In this document: piece after piece, positions 5,069 to 13,595 of the stretch | How the letters are laid out: every line of letters starts with the position of its first letter | How positions within the stretch are numbered: the stretch's first letter is position 1 | Notes under the pieces: model-generated | The model's input: only the letters and a program-made list of their open reading frames with translations | Databases searched by the model: none | Told to the model about the DNA's origin: nothing | Source: Thalassiosira profunda | Taxonomy: Eukaryota; Bacillariophyta; Thalassiosirophyceae; Thalassiosirales; Thalassiosiraceae | DNA length: 16,597 nucleotides | Reading direction: 5' to 3' | Assembly: GCA_036939355.1 (NCBI GenBank) | Contig: JALLAP010000494.1 | Span: 1 to 16,597, forward strand | Made by a program: the position numbers and the translations under genes

Positions 5069-8005
5069 GAAGTATGCGTCTCCGAAAGCTGTACGAACTT
5101 GATTTGGTCGGGAGAGAGGGAGGGGTGAACAGAAGTGAGCATGGCAGCGATTTGGGCGTCGGAGAGATGGAAATCTCGCGAGTTGCTGTCGGTGACGACG
5201 TTCATCTTGCCCGAGAGATGCTGCGAGTAGTTGCAGGCGTTCCGCTTCATGATGTTGCGGGCGTGGAAGCGCGCCACCGCGTTGTGGATGGGGGCTTCGT
5301 CGGGCTCGTGGTTGGACTTGCGCAGCCAGCCGACGGTGCTCGTGCTGTCGCTCATGTTGAGGTAGCACGGGCAGGGGCAGTCGCTCGGATCGTGTTCGGC
5401 CTGCACGGCCGAGTCAATGGCGGCGCCGATGTACTCCTTGAGGTTGAGCGAGAACGCTCGCTGCTCGGCCTCGGAGAACTTGTACCTCCAGGCGATGCCC
5501 GTGTGAGGCGAGTAGCCGCCGATGCCAAACTCGCTCGCGTCGGAATAGCTGGCGAGGGTCGGCTTGCGGAAGACGATGCGATTGATGCTGATGCCGTCCT
5601 TGGCCGACGCCAGGAACTCGAGCCACAGCTCGAGGTCGTCTCTCGTGCGGCCCGAGAGGTTGACCCAGCCCTTCCGCCGAGCGATCGCCTCCATCGCGCG
5701 GAGGTTGCTCATGAAATGGCGGGCGTCGGGGATCACGAAGCAGACGTGGTTGAGACGGCCGATGAGCTGGGCCAGGTCACGGTAGCTCACACGCTTCCGA
5801 TCGGCCAGAATCTGACTGATTTGGGCCGACCAGGCCGTCCACTTGTCGATCGGGAGGGCGACGGTGAAGCGGCGGGTGTCGATCTGCCAGCCGAGGAAGA
5901 TGCACAGCTCGCGCAGGCCGTCCTCGGCCTGCATCTTGCGGATGGACGTCGGATCCGGCCGCGTGATCGGCTCAAACGCGCCGGCCAGTGGGCGGAAGAT
6001 GAGGAAGAAGGCCATGCCCACGGCCTCCCTCGCTCGCCGTACCATCTTCCAGTTCGATTTGGATGCTAGGACGGCGGTCGCTCCGTCGTCGATGTAGCCG
6101 TCGGCTCCTCCTCGGCAGTCGGCTGGGACGGGCAGGTCCGTCTCCTCGGCGTGGCCGAAGGGGACGGAGGCGTCCAGCAGCTCGGGCTGCGGCAAGTGCG
6201 AGTTGTAGGGCGACGGCAGTTGCGCCGGATCCCACTGCTCGCAGTGCAAGAGGTCGTTGGAGAGGTCGAAGGCCGTCTCCGACGTGATGCAGAATTCCTT
6301 GGGCGCCTCGCTTGCGCCGAATGGGAGGCGCATCAGCAAGATGCCGATCGAGTCGTCGGACGTCTGGTAGCTGCCCTGCCACATCTTGTCGAGGAACCAA
6401 ACGGCGATGCACTTGGCCGCGATGCTTGCCCTCGTGTGGAGGCGACGGTACGCCTTCTCGATGTCGAATTTGTTGCACAAGATGGGCTCGTTTGGGTGCA
6501 GTAGCCGAATAAAGTAGATGAGATGGAGGAAGCGCAAGAATGCGAATCCAAACTCCATTTCTGGGCTGCCGTCGTCCCGCAATCGTTGGTTGATGGACAG
6601 CCCACGATCTCTGTTGTACGAGAGGTCGTGGGTCATCCTCTTCTTTGGGATCGGGCGGCCCTCCTCGTCGATCGTCATCTGGTGTTGGCAGCCGACGGGG
6701 TAGACTTCGGCGCCCTCGAGCTTGCGGATGCAATCGAGGGTGATGGGCAGCCCGTAGCCGAGCTCCACGTCCGTCACCATCGCTTTGGTGACGTGAGGGC
6801 GTGATTCTTCGAGCAGGGCGGACTTGTGGTTGCCGCGCTCGATCGTCTCCTCCAAGACCTGCTTGCGGGTTGGCTCGTCGATGTCCTCGATCGAGTATTC
6901 GATGCCGTGCAAAAGGTTGGACTTGAACGCGTCGAACGTGTGATGGTGGCGCAGGAGCGGCTCCAGGTGGCCGATAGGTCGCAGCTCGGAGCCGTAGCTG
7001 ATGGTTGAGCCCGGGTGCTGCTCGATGAACTTGCCCAGGTCGTAGCCGACGTCGGCCAGGAGGTTGGAGTTGTACTCGGCCGCCTCCTGGGAGAACTCGA
7101 ACTTGAACGAGCTGGCCGATGGAGCTGGCACTTCCGAGAGTGCCACGAGCTCGACGGTCTCGTAGAAACCGCCCCAGTCGCCTGTGAGAAAGTGGGCGTG
7201 GCCGCACGGTCGATTAGCAATGGTGGTGGGCGGGGCCGCACGATTGTTGGTGGTGGGCGGAGCCGCACGTAAGATGTGAGTATTTGCTGCGGCAGTTCTA
7301 CTTCTGCGAGCTTTGATGTGCAGTTGCCTGTCTGCAGCCGTATTTGTTGCGGCAGTTGGCATCTGCGAGCTTTGATGAGCAGTGGTGTCTCTCTGCCGCC
7401 TGTGTTTGATGGCCAGGGGGCTTCTGGCAGTTTTGATGCGCAGTGTTGCTTTCTGCGGATTTGATGAGCAGTGGATCGTCTGCTGATTTGATGAGCAGTT
7501 GCTGTCTGCTTTTGGGAGACGATTCTCGACCAAGTGTAGGTTTGATGCGCAGTGGAGACGCTCTCTGCGGTTTGGTGAGCAGTTTGCTCTGCTGTCGGGG
7601 ACGGGACGTACCTTTTGCAAAGCCGCCGATGGGCTTGCTCGTGTCGTTGGAAACGGTCGGGCCTCGCGAGTCGTGCCCGTGAGGGACGATCGGAGGGACG
7701 GATAGCGACGGCGAGCCGTCGGTATCTTTGGGAGCGGTATCTTCGTCGGGAAGATGAACGTCGCCGCTCGATAGCGTCGCCGGGGGCAACTTACCTGATT
7801 CGGAGGGGTCTGGGTCGGGGTCGATCTCCACGTCCTTCGGGCGGGAGCCCGCGGGGCGCTTTAATCGATGCTCCTCGTCCCAGGATACCTTCTTCTTCTT
7901 CGCTTTCTTGTCGAGGAGGATACCGCGCTTCTCACGTTCGATGAGATCGAGCTTGGAAAGGTCCTCCGCGGGGCGGGTGGCGGCCTTGGGCTGCTCCAAT
8001 TCCAT
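4726..8005 (-). CDS. Reverse transcriptase / RNase H of the retroelement, inferred two exons (8005-7612, 7181-4726)
   Basis: Joined across the proposed intron this gives 949 residues. Residues 1-131 (exon 1) are hydrophilic and low-complexity, with a lysine run before VSWDEEH; no domain is recognised. Reverse transcriptase: FDIEKAYRRLH (catalytic D371), RLPFGASEAPKEF (416-428), GYIDDGATAV (active-site YIDD, 494-497), then FLGWQID and SYRDLAQLIGRLNHV, typical of DIRS-group enzymes. RNase H: D679 in SYSDAS, E714 in NLKEY, D742 in MSDST, and D796 with D801 in VTDSNSRD. It makes cDNA from the element RNA and removes the template. ATG 8005 is preferred; the exon-1 frame is open to ATG 8260, inside the Gag gene, but that part reads like a shadow. 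Without splicing, the RT frame runs from 7620, so a frameshift instead of splicing is the alternative. The 3' end overlaps the recombinase gene. Confidence 0.88.
7182..7611 (-). other. Probable intron in the RT gene, made of tandem repeats
   Basis: The donor is GCAAAAG|GTACGTCC (GT at 7611-7610) and the acceptor CCCACTTTCTCACAG|GCGAC (AG at 7183-7182), both close to consensus. The length of 430 nt is not a multiple of three and joins exon-1 frame to RT frame exactly, in phase 1 (GCA AAA G|GC GAC TGG), giving FAKGDWGGFYET. Nearly the whole interior is degenerate ~27-bp repeats. A second acceptor at 7287 would also keep frame but has a poorer pyrimidine tract. Confidence 0.7.
7192..7586 (-). 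repeat. Degenerate ~27-bp tandem repeat arrays inside the RT intron
   Basis: On the plus strand the core TTTGATGNGCAGT starts at 7312, 7371, 7405, 7432, 7460, 7487, 7541 and 7571 (one or two bases differ in some). The steps are 59, 34, 27, 28, 27, 54 and 30, that is, one or two units of about 27-30 bp, usually with TCTGC between cores. A second family, GGTGGTGGGCGGNGCCGCACG, lies at 7222-7242 and 7249-7269 (27-bp step), with a partial copy ending at 7208. The near-27 period explains why two reading frames stay open through the array. Confidence 0.8.
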
Positions 8006-8145
8006 CGACGCCGAGGCGTCGGTGAAGCTGGGGAAGTCCGTGGCCGTCAAGACCTCCACCTGGCGGGCCGGAAGGGCGAGCAGGGTGGAAGTCGGGTTGG
8101 ATGAAAGAGGAGGAAGAGAAGACTCCGAGGTCTCGACCTCCTCTC

Positions 8146-10497
8146 TTAAAAATCCTGACCGCCGTTGCTCTTGTAGAGAGCGAGGCAGTCCTCCTTCACC
8201 TTGACGAGGCGCTTCTTGCGCTCGCCTTTGGCGGGGACGTGGGCGGCCTTGCGTGGGCATTTGCCGTTGCAGATGCCCTTGAAGTCAAAGTTGAGGCACT
8301 CCTCGCAGTTGCGGCTGAACTTGGACACGGAGACGAGCCTCTCGTGGATCGTGTAAGGCTTGATGACCGCGTCGAAGTAGGCCTTGGTGCACTTGAGCTG
8401 CGGGTCTTGGCCTTCGTGCTCGACCACGCCTCCTCGCCCTCCGCCTCCTCCGCCGCGCTGACGGTCGGAGTTGGGATCGGGCCGAGAGGGCGTGGCGTCG
8501 TCCGACGGCTTGAGCAACGCCTCCACGGAAGGTGGGATGACCAGAATGTAGTTGAGCTGGAGGATGCCGCGCATCAAGCCCCCGGAAACGAGAAGCTGTT
8601 GTGATGGGACGTCGTACCTGGCCTCGGAGAGGTAGGAGTTGGTGGTGTTGGCCACGAAGAACTGAATCTTCGCCGCCAGCATCGGGTCGGAGCGGCGGAT
8701 GACGTCCGAGAGGAAGTCCTCGTTCGTGTTCACGAAGTCGCTCCACTCGGCCACGAAATCCGTCAAGAGGGCGTTGGGGCCGATGTAGATGGCCGAGCAG
8801 TTCTTGAAGTTCCGCAGGAGCTTGACGAGCATCGTGACCGACATGGCGACGACGTACGTGCTCTTCTCCAAGGCGTCGCGCTCTTTGGAGGATAGCTCGG
8901 CGCCGCTGCTCACCTTTTGGAGGATCGCGAGCACGTTCACCTCCTCGAGGCGCGTGCCGTGAAACGAGGGCGGGCAGCAGTAGATGCTGAAGTTGCTCGG
9001 CTCGAACGGCGTCGACGCGCACAGGCTGCCGGAGGACATGGCCTCCAGCATTTTGGGGGCAAACTCGGCGCGGGAGCCGCGGGCGGCCATTGCGAGTTGC
9101 AAGATGTTCAACACGCTGTCCTTCTTGGAGCAGCCGAGAATCTCCATCGCCGTGGCCGTGAGCGACCTGGCAGCGGTCTCCCCGTCGGTGGTGCCCGCGC
9201 GCCGAAGGAAGTTCTGCGTGGTGAAGTGGACCTTCTGTCGGCCCGACTCCTTGCGGTCGATCGCCTCCTCCTGGGCCTTGTATGCTTGCTGCTGGACGTT
9301 CGTCAGCTGCAAAATGCTGTTGCCGAGGCGGCCGAACAAGTCGCTTTGCATCTGCAGCAGCGACCTGGCGGCGTCCTGGTCGGCCGGGAGGGTCGAGAAG
9401 TTGAAGTTCGGGCCCGACGGGCCGTTGGCAAACGATGGTGGGACGCCCTTCGGTCGCTTGGAGCGAATGTCGAGGGCGTCGAAGGCGGTCTGCTTCTTCC
9501 CAGACGTTGGCGTCGGGGGCCGCTCGTGCTTGCCTGATTTGGGCGGGACGGGCGACTCGTCCTCCGCCGGTGCCTTCTTGTTGGGCGACTTGTCCTCCGC
9601 CGGCGCCTTCTTGCCGGCCGACTTGGGCTCGGTAGGCGCGTCCTCTGGCGGGCTGTTGGACTTCGTCGGTTTGGGAGGCGGCAGCCTCTCAGAGCTTGGA
9701 GGGGCGAGCTTGCGCTGCAATTCCTCCTGCTTCGCGAGGACCGCGGGGTCCATCGAGAAGCCGAAGGCGCAGGGAACTCCCCTCACGAAGGGAAGCACGT
9801 TCGCCCAAGCGAAGAGGTGCTCGGCGAGCGCGCCGAGCGGCATCTTCTGCTCGGTATCGTCCTCGTCGTCCTCTAGGCCGTCGAGGGCGGTGGGCAGCTC
9901 GTTCTTGCAGAGTTGGAGCACGGTCTTGAGCACGTTCAACGGGCTAAGATCGAGGCCGTCGCTGATGAGCTTCGTCGTCACCCGCGGGGGGAGGAAGACG
10001 CTCGAGGCGATCGAGCCTTTGGTGTAGACGTCGGCGGGGATGATCGGCTTGAATTCGCCGTCGTCCGTGAAGCCATCGGCGGCGAAGCTCTTGACCAAGA
10101 ATTCCGCCGGCGGGTACGAGACCTCGTGCTTGCAGGCGAGTAGGCGCTTCGGGTCCGTCACCAAGATGTTGGAAGCGGCTCCCGTGCCAGCCAGGCAGGT
10201 GAGGATCTCCTCAAAGTTCCCTCCTTTTGCGATCCGTGCGAGGTTGTGGACGAGCATGAGCTCGTCCTTGTTACCCGAAGCCACGGAAAGGATGGCCAAC
10301 TCGGGGTTGGCCGTCGAAAAGTCGAGAATGGACTCCTTCGTGGAGCCCAGCATGGCCTTGATGGTGTCGCTCGTGTCGATTCCGTCGAGGTCCTTCGAGT
10401 GGAAATCAGAATCAAGGAACTGGGCCCACGTCTCGGGAGACACTCCCACGGGCAGCAGGGCTGACTCCTTGGTGCCGATGTTCGTGTACTCGGGCAT
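8146..10497 (-). CDS. Gag-like protein of the retroelement with C-terminal zinc finger
   Basis: A 783-residue protein from ATG 10497, which sits directly inside the inner edge of repeat A1 (10499), to TAA at 8146. Position as first ORF, size and layout fit a Gag-like nucleic-acid-binding protein that packages the element RNA; there is no direct domain match that I recognise. About 270-370 is a low-complexity Pro/Lys/Ser linker with two KKAPAED repeats. A glycine run (RGGGGGGRGG) near 670 precedes a cysteine cluster at 731-753, CEEC...C...C...H with spacing CX2CX8CX3CX5H, then a basic tail; this is a plausible zinc finger. The same frame is open further upstream through all of A1 to an ATG at 10737 in host DNA, but that start lies outside the element. 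The last 115 nt overlap an upstream extension of the RT exon-1 frame. Confidence 0.85.
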   Translation of the reverse strand: MPEYTNIGTKESALLPVGVSPETWAQFLDSDFHSKDLDGIDTSDTIKAMLGSTKESILDFSTANPELAILSVASGNKDELMLVHNLARIAKGGNFEEILTCLAGTGAASNILVTDPKRLLACKHEVSYPPAEFLVKSFAADGFTDDGEFKPIIPADVYTKGSIASSVFLPPRVTTKLISDGLDLSPLNVLKTVLQLCKNELPTALDGLEDDEDDTEQKMPLGALAEHLFAWANVLPFVRGVPCAFGFSMDPAVLAKQEELQRKLAPPSSERLPPPKPTKSNSPPEDAPTEPKSAGKKAPAEDKSPNKKAPAEDESPVPPKSGKHERPPTPTSGKKQTAFDALDIRSKRPKGVPPSFANGPSGPNFNFSTLPADQDAARSLLQMQSDLFGRLGNSILQLTNVQQQAYKAQEEAIDRKESGRQKVHFTTQNFLRRAGTTDGETAARSLTATAMEILGCSKKDSVLNILQLAMAARGSRAEFAPKMLEAMSSGSLCASTPFEPSNFSIYCCPPSFHGTRLEEVNVLAILQKVSSGAELSSKERDALEKSTYVVAMSVTMLVKLLRNFKNCSAIYIGPNALLTDFVAEWSDFVNTNEDFLSDVIRRSDPMLAAKIQFFVANTTNSYLSEARYDVPSQQLLVSGGLMRGILQLNYILVIPPSVEALLKPSDDATPSRPDPNSDRQRGGGGGGRGGVVEHEGQDPQLKCTKAYFDAVIKPYTIHERLVSVSKFSRNCEECLNFDFKGICNGKCPRKAAHVPAKGERKKRLVKVKEDCLALYKSNGGQDF

Positions 10498-10498
10498 G

Positions 10499-10727
10499 GT
10501 TGAAAAAGCTGAGAGATGGGCTGGTGCCTCGTCGATCGCCGCCTCGAAGGAGCCGAAGACCAATGCAGCTCTGCCAAGCCAAAGCAGAGTCTCGTTCGAG
10601 GCTCGAATTTCAAATTCGAAATCCCGCCGCGTCGCAAATTGTATCTCCGCGAGATACGCCGTACTACGTACCTCCACGCCACGCGGCGGGAGGCGAGCGA
10701 GCTCAGGCCCTCCACTCGGACCCACAA
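10499..10727 (-). repeat. Split direct repeat A1 (outer 5' end of the element)
   Basis: A 229-bp direct copy of A2 (3386-3614), apparently identical. Its outer edge at 10727 (plus strand ACCCACAA|CAGCC) is the 5' end of the element, and its inner edge touches the Gag start codon, so A1 must hold the promoter and leader of the element RNA. The 17-nt inverted repeat recurs at 10603-10619. Confidence 0.95.
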
Positions 10728-10891
10728 CAGCCAGCACTCAGGAGAAGCCACTTGACCTGCACGTAGCGGCGCCTCTACGAGCCGCCTGCCCAGCACCGCT
10801 GTCACCGCCGCCTTCATTAATTTGCAAAGCGCCGTCATTGGCCGCTGCTAAGCTTATCCCGCGCCATTGTCGCGCTTGCGTCATTGGGGGT
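10728..10891 (+). promoter_or_regulatory. Promoter/leader remnant of the SUMO-like gene, next to the retroelement
   Basis: Only 164 bp lie between the element edge and the ATG at 10892. Two inverted CCAAT-like CATTGG sites are present (10837-10842 and 10882-10887). Whatever lay further upstream has been moved 7.7 kb away by the insertion, and A1 (with the element promoter on the opposite strand) is now adjacent. Confidence 0.4.
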
Positions 10892-11934
10892 ATGGCCAGC
10901 TCAATGCCTGTCGCCAAAAGAATCAAGCGCGGGGATGCCACATCTACTCAACGCGATGAGGAGATAGATGCGTGGTGGCAGATTAACTCCTTGAAAAGTA
11001 TCGAATCTGCGGACAATGCATGGCTCACGGGAGCATCGAGAGTTGTCAAGGCATTTTTAAACGATACTCACACAACAGCATTCTTCGAAGCCGATGGGAA
11101 GACGCCCGAAGAACTCTTTCAGACGACTGCCGTCGTGAAAGCCTATCGGCAGTTTATAGCGGCGAAGAACGAGCGCAATGACTGGGACGCGAACAAACTC
11201 AGCCCATGCATACTCGTGGAAATTATGTGGAAAGCTCACAGTCAGTTGCCGGCTTACGCTAGTGATATGAAGCTTCTCTGCGGACGGGCTGTCCAGTTCG
11301 TTGATGACAGCGACATTGACGATGACGAGGCAGGTGAAGAAGCAGCACGAGTGCAGGCTACTGTCGAGGCGATAAAGGCACGATGCGGAAGCGTCGACGA
11401 ACGAGTTTGGAATGCCTGTTCGTGTCAATCGACAGGCTGGACATCTTCGACGGCGAGATCTGTAGCTACTTGCGAGACAAAACAACGCCTTTGGCGGCGA
11501 TCCTCGAACAGTGGGCCAAAGTGGATGGCGTCAACGTCGACGACTTCAAATACTTCTACGGAGAAAGAGAGCTCAATAAGAGTGATGCTGCCATTGGATC
11601 CCTGGGGAGTACGGATATCGACATTGATGCCATTCCAAAGGAGCAAAATACTCCGACGTATGTCAGGGTCAGAGTCGGCGACTCAGACTTCAACTACAGT
11701 CTCCTGGAAACCGCCCCGCTCGCAGGCACAATAAAGGAATATACCGATTATTGCGAAGTGGACAGGGCAAGCCTCGTATTCATGTGGAAGGGGCAGAAGC
11801 TGTATGGGTTTGAAACTGCCCTTCAATTGGGCATGGGTCGATATGCGAGGATCGAGGTAGTGCGGGCTGACTCCGTCAAGAACCCACAGTGCATTTGCTG
11901 CAACCCCTCCGCCGAACTGTTCAAGGTTGGATGA
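10892..11934 (+). CDS. Tandem SUMO-like (Rad60/NIP45-like) domain protein, frame broken near 11380-11430
   Basis: Two frames make one protein. Frame one (ATG 10892 to about 11380) gives a basic start (VAKRIKRGD), then a helical block with KLSPCILVEIMWKAHSQLP (102-120) and LLCGRAVQF, resembling a domain seen before ubiquitin-like folds in diatom proteins (from memory, not checked), and an acidic stretch VDDSDIDDDEAGEE. Frame two (after 11376, stop TGA 11932-11934) gives a SUMO-like fold (SIDRLDIFDGEICSYLRDKTT, then FYGERELN and DIDIDAIPKE) and a second, more divergent one (YVRVRVGDSDFNYSLLETAP to YARIEVVRAD). No GG-processing end follows, so it is not a conjugatable modifier; tandem SUMO-like domains occur in genome-stability scaffolds of the Rad60/Esc2/NIP45 type. 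The break needs a one-base change or an intron of length 2 mod 3; the only GT-AG fits found are about 41-44 nt, so an indel or sequencing error is likelier. Confidence 0.75.
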
Positions 11935-12344
11935 GTGGGCAGTCCATGTGGCTGTATCATAGAACTGTATGAGTCGATACGATGAAAGTTGAGCCTCGCC
12001 TCGCGTTGCACGAGACGAAGGAAGTCGAAATTAGATCTGAAATGCGCTTGATGTCGTCATCGAGAGTAAAAGGCAAATCTAGAATAAGATAACTCTATCA
12101 CGCTCGTCTCTCCCGTTCGTTCATCTTGCGGGAGGTCGAGGGTGGCTGCCTCTTGCTTCGTGCAAAGGACGTAGGAAGAATAGTCCAGTGCACTCTTGGG
12201 TTGCTAACTATGAAGGCGAGGCCGCAGCGAATCGATCGACGCGCCTCTCTTGGTATGAAGGTCACCATCGGGGCGATGGAGGGATAGCTCTATCTCCCCC
12301 CTCCCCCTATACAATTCCCCATCTATGACATCGAATCGCCGCGG
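11935..12344. other. Convergent 3' intergenic region, no gene seen
   Basis: These 410 bp lie between the ends of the SUMO-like gene (+) and the hydrolase gene (-), so they must hold both 3' untranslated regions. I see no conserved frame, tRNA boxes or strong hairpin, and no clear AATAAA signal on either strand. Confidence 0.5.
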
Positions 12345-13595
12345 CTATCTGACGACCAACCGCGCCAGCTTCTTCGTCGACGAGCCGTACTTGTCCACTC
12401 TCGACGACGATCCCTCCCGGATGTTCGGCACGACGTGCCGATCCAAATATTTCCGTAAACGATCAATGAAGAGGGGCCGCACGCTGGCGTGGACGTTGTT
12501 GTGCCCCATCCCCTTGATGAAGACGGGCTCGGCCCGGTATTGCTCGTGGACCGTGTCGAGCAGGCGCTCGGAGTGGTTGAACGGGACGATCGAGTCCTTG
12601 GTGCCGTGGATGAAGAGCACGGGACTTCGTATGCCGGGCGCGAAGTCGACGTTGGGAAACCGGTCGCCGGGGAGGGTGCACCCGCTCTCGAGGACGATGC
12701 GGTAGACGGACAGGAAGGGGGCGTGGAGGATGAGGCCCCCCACCGGGTCGCCCTCGTCGGCCGTCCGGGCGGCGAGGTAGCACGAGGGGCCGCTCCCCAG
12801 ACTGCGGCCGTACAAAATGATGGACGACGGGGGTATTTGGAGGACGGAAGTGAGGTAGGAGTAGGCCGCTGATATGTCAGCGAAGCAGTAGTCTTCTGAT
12901 GGGTCGCCTGTGAATTTGAGGAGAGAGGGAGAAGATTGGTGAGCCTCATCATCAACACGAAGTAGTGGCAAACCTCAAGCCCAGTCTCCCCCTAAAAGCA
13001 TGTCCTATCTCCCCCTCCCCCCAAGATGGGAAAAGAGGAGGAGCAACGGTTCCCTCTCCCACTCCCCCACCCATGAAATACAACAGACATCATCCCCAAC
13101 AATTGCTCTGGACTCACCCTGGTCCGTCGCCAGCCCGTAGCCCGTGTAATCGTACGCGAAGACGTTCGCCCCCAGCATCTTGCTCAGGAACTTGCACCAC
13201 GGGTAAATGTTCCCCAAATCCTCCGCGTTGGCGTGGCTGTACAGGATGGTCGGGGCCCCCCGTCCCAGCCCTCCCCCCCGCGCGACCATGGCCACGCTCA
13301 TTTCCAGCTCCTTGGGCGTCCGTATTTGCGGCGTCGCCGGGGCGGACTGCTGGCGGCCGTAGCCCCCGTAATATCCCCCGCCGCCGTCGTCGCCCTCCCC
13401 GTACTCGTCGTGGGGGTCGCCGCGCTCCCCCGGGAGGGGGGCGCGGGCCCCCGCCCCCCGGCCGTCCTTGGCGCACTCGATGAAGAAGGAGGGGATGCGC
13501 TTCCCGTAGGAGTTGGTCAGCCAGACGACCTTGGACTCCTTGAGCCGCGTGGGGGGCGGGGGCTGGAAGAGGAGGCTGGAGATGGCGTCCCCCAT
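12345..13595 (-). CDS. ABHD17-like alpha/beta serine hydrolase, two exons (13595-13118, 12907-12345)
   Basis: The spliced product is 346 residues. The ABHD17 family in animals removes palmitate from membrane proteins; plant and algal relatives are less studied. Visible marks: the oxyanion/strand block ILYSHANAEDLGNIYPW (117-133), VFAYDYTGYG (145-154), the nucleophile elbow LYGRSLGSG with S195 (191-199), D264 in HGTKDSIVPF and H295 in KGMGHNNVH, a complete Ser-Asp-His triad. The N-terminus MGDAISSLLFQPPPP matches the family's short start before the proline run; Gly2 with Ser6 fits a minimal N-myristoylation pattern, though Asp3 is unfavourable. Residues 45-85 are a Gly/Asp/Tyr-rich low-complexity insert absent from ordinary members. 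Exon 2 ends in TAG at 12345-12347. Confidence 0.92.
12908..13117 (-). other. Spliceosomal intron of the ABHD17-like gene
   Basis: Donor GACCAGG|GTGAGTCC (GT at 13117-13116) and acceptor AATTCACAG|GCGACC (AG at 12909-12908), 210 nt, phase 1. Joining gives ATDQGDPSEDYCF, the expected family sequence across the junction, and both exons lack any other route to a continuous frame. Confidence 0.92.

Larger units (their letters stand above)
3047..10727 (-). mobile_element. Complete DIRS-order tyrosine-recombinase retrotransposon with PAT/Ngaro-like split direct repeats
   Basis: Read on the minus strand the order is A1 (10727-10499), Gag-like ORF, RT/RNase H, tyrosine recombinase, B1 (3810-3616), A2 (3614-3386), a 144-bp spacer, B2 (3241-3047). 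The layout A1-ORFs-B1-A2-B2 is the split-direct-repeat hallmark of PAT- and Ngaro-type elements, which integrate with a tyrosine recombinase instead of a DDE integrase. The B1/A2 junction (one T between the repeats) equals the two outer ends brought together, which fits a circular intermediate. No DDE integrase, aspartic protease or target-site duplication is seen. A and B pairs appear identical and every key catalytic residue is present, so the element looks young and may be active. No DIRS-type methyltransferase domain or Ngaro-type hydrolase ORF was found, which favours a PAT-like assignment. Confidence 0.93.

Noticed and set aside
5074..6069. Long plus-strand open frame (331 codons) opposite RT/RNase H
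   Set aside because: Antisense to conserved catalytic motifs, valine/aspartate/arginine-rich, no recognisable domain.
5972..7207. Minus-strand open frame (411 codons) in another frame of RT
   Set aside because: Arg-rich shadow of the RT domain, whose own frame carries the catalytic motifs.
7287..7611. Alternative intron ending at the CCGCAG at 7288-7287
   Set aside because: It also keeps frame, but the acceptor has little pyrimidine tract and would leave the second repeat family in the protein; 7182 is the better site.
8984..10027. Long plus-strand open frame (347 codons) opposite the Gag gene
   Set aside because: It is antisense to a protein with clear domain structure and reads as low-complexity Ser/Ala/Gly/Arg; a GC-rich shadow.
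3047..10727. LTR retrotransposon (gypsy/copia type)
   Set aside because: The repeats are split and interleaved (A1...B1-A2-B2), there is no DDE integrase or protease, and a tyrosine recombinase is present.
10040..10891. Upstream extension of the SUMO-like gene's frame into the retroelement
   Set aside because: It reads antisense through Gag and A1; the gene-like sequence starts at ATG 10892.
11334..11435. GT-AG intron to repair the SUMO-like gene
   Set aside because: Its length of 102 nt is a multiple of three, so it does not move to the frame that encodes the SUMO-like folds.
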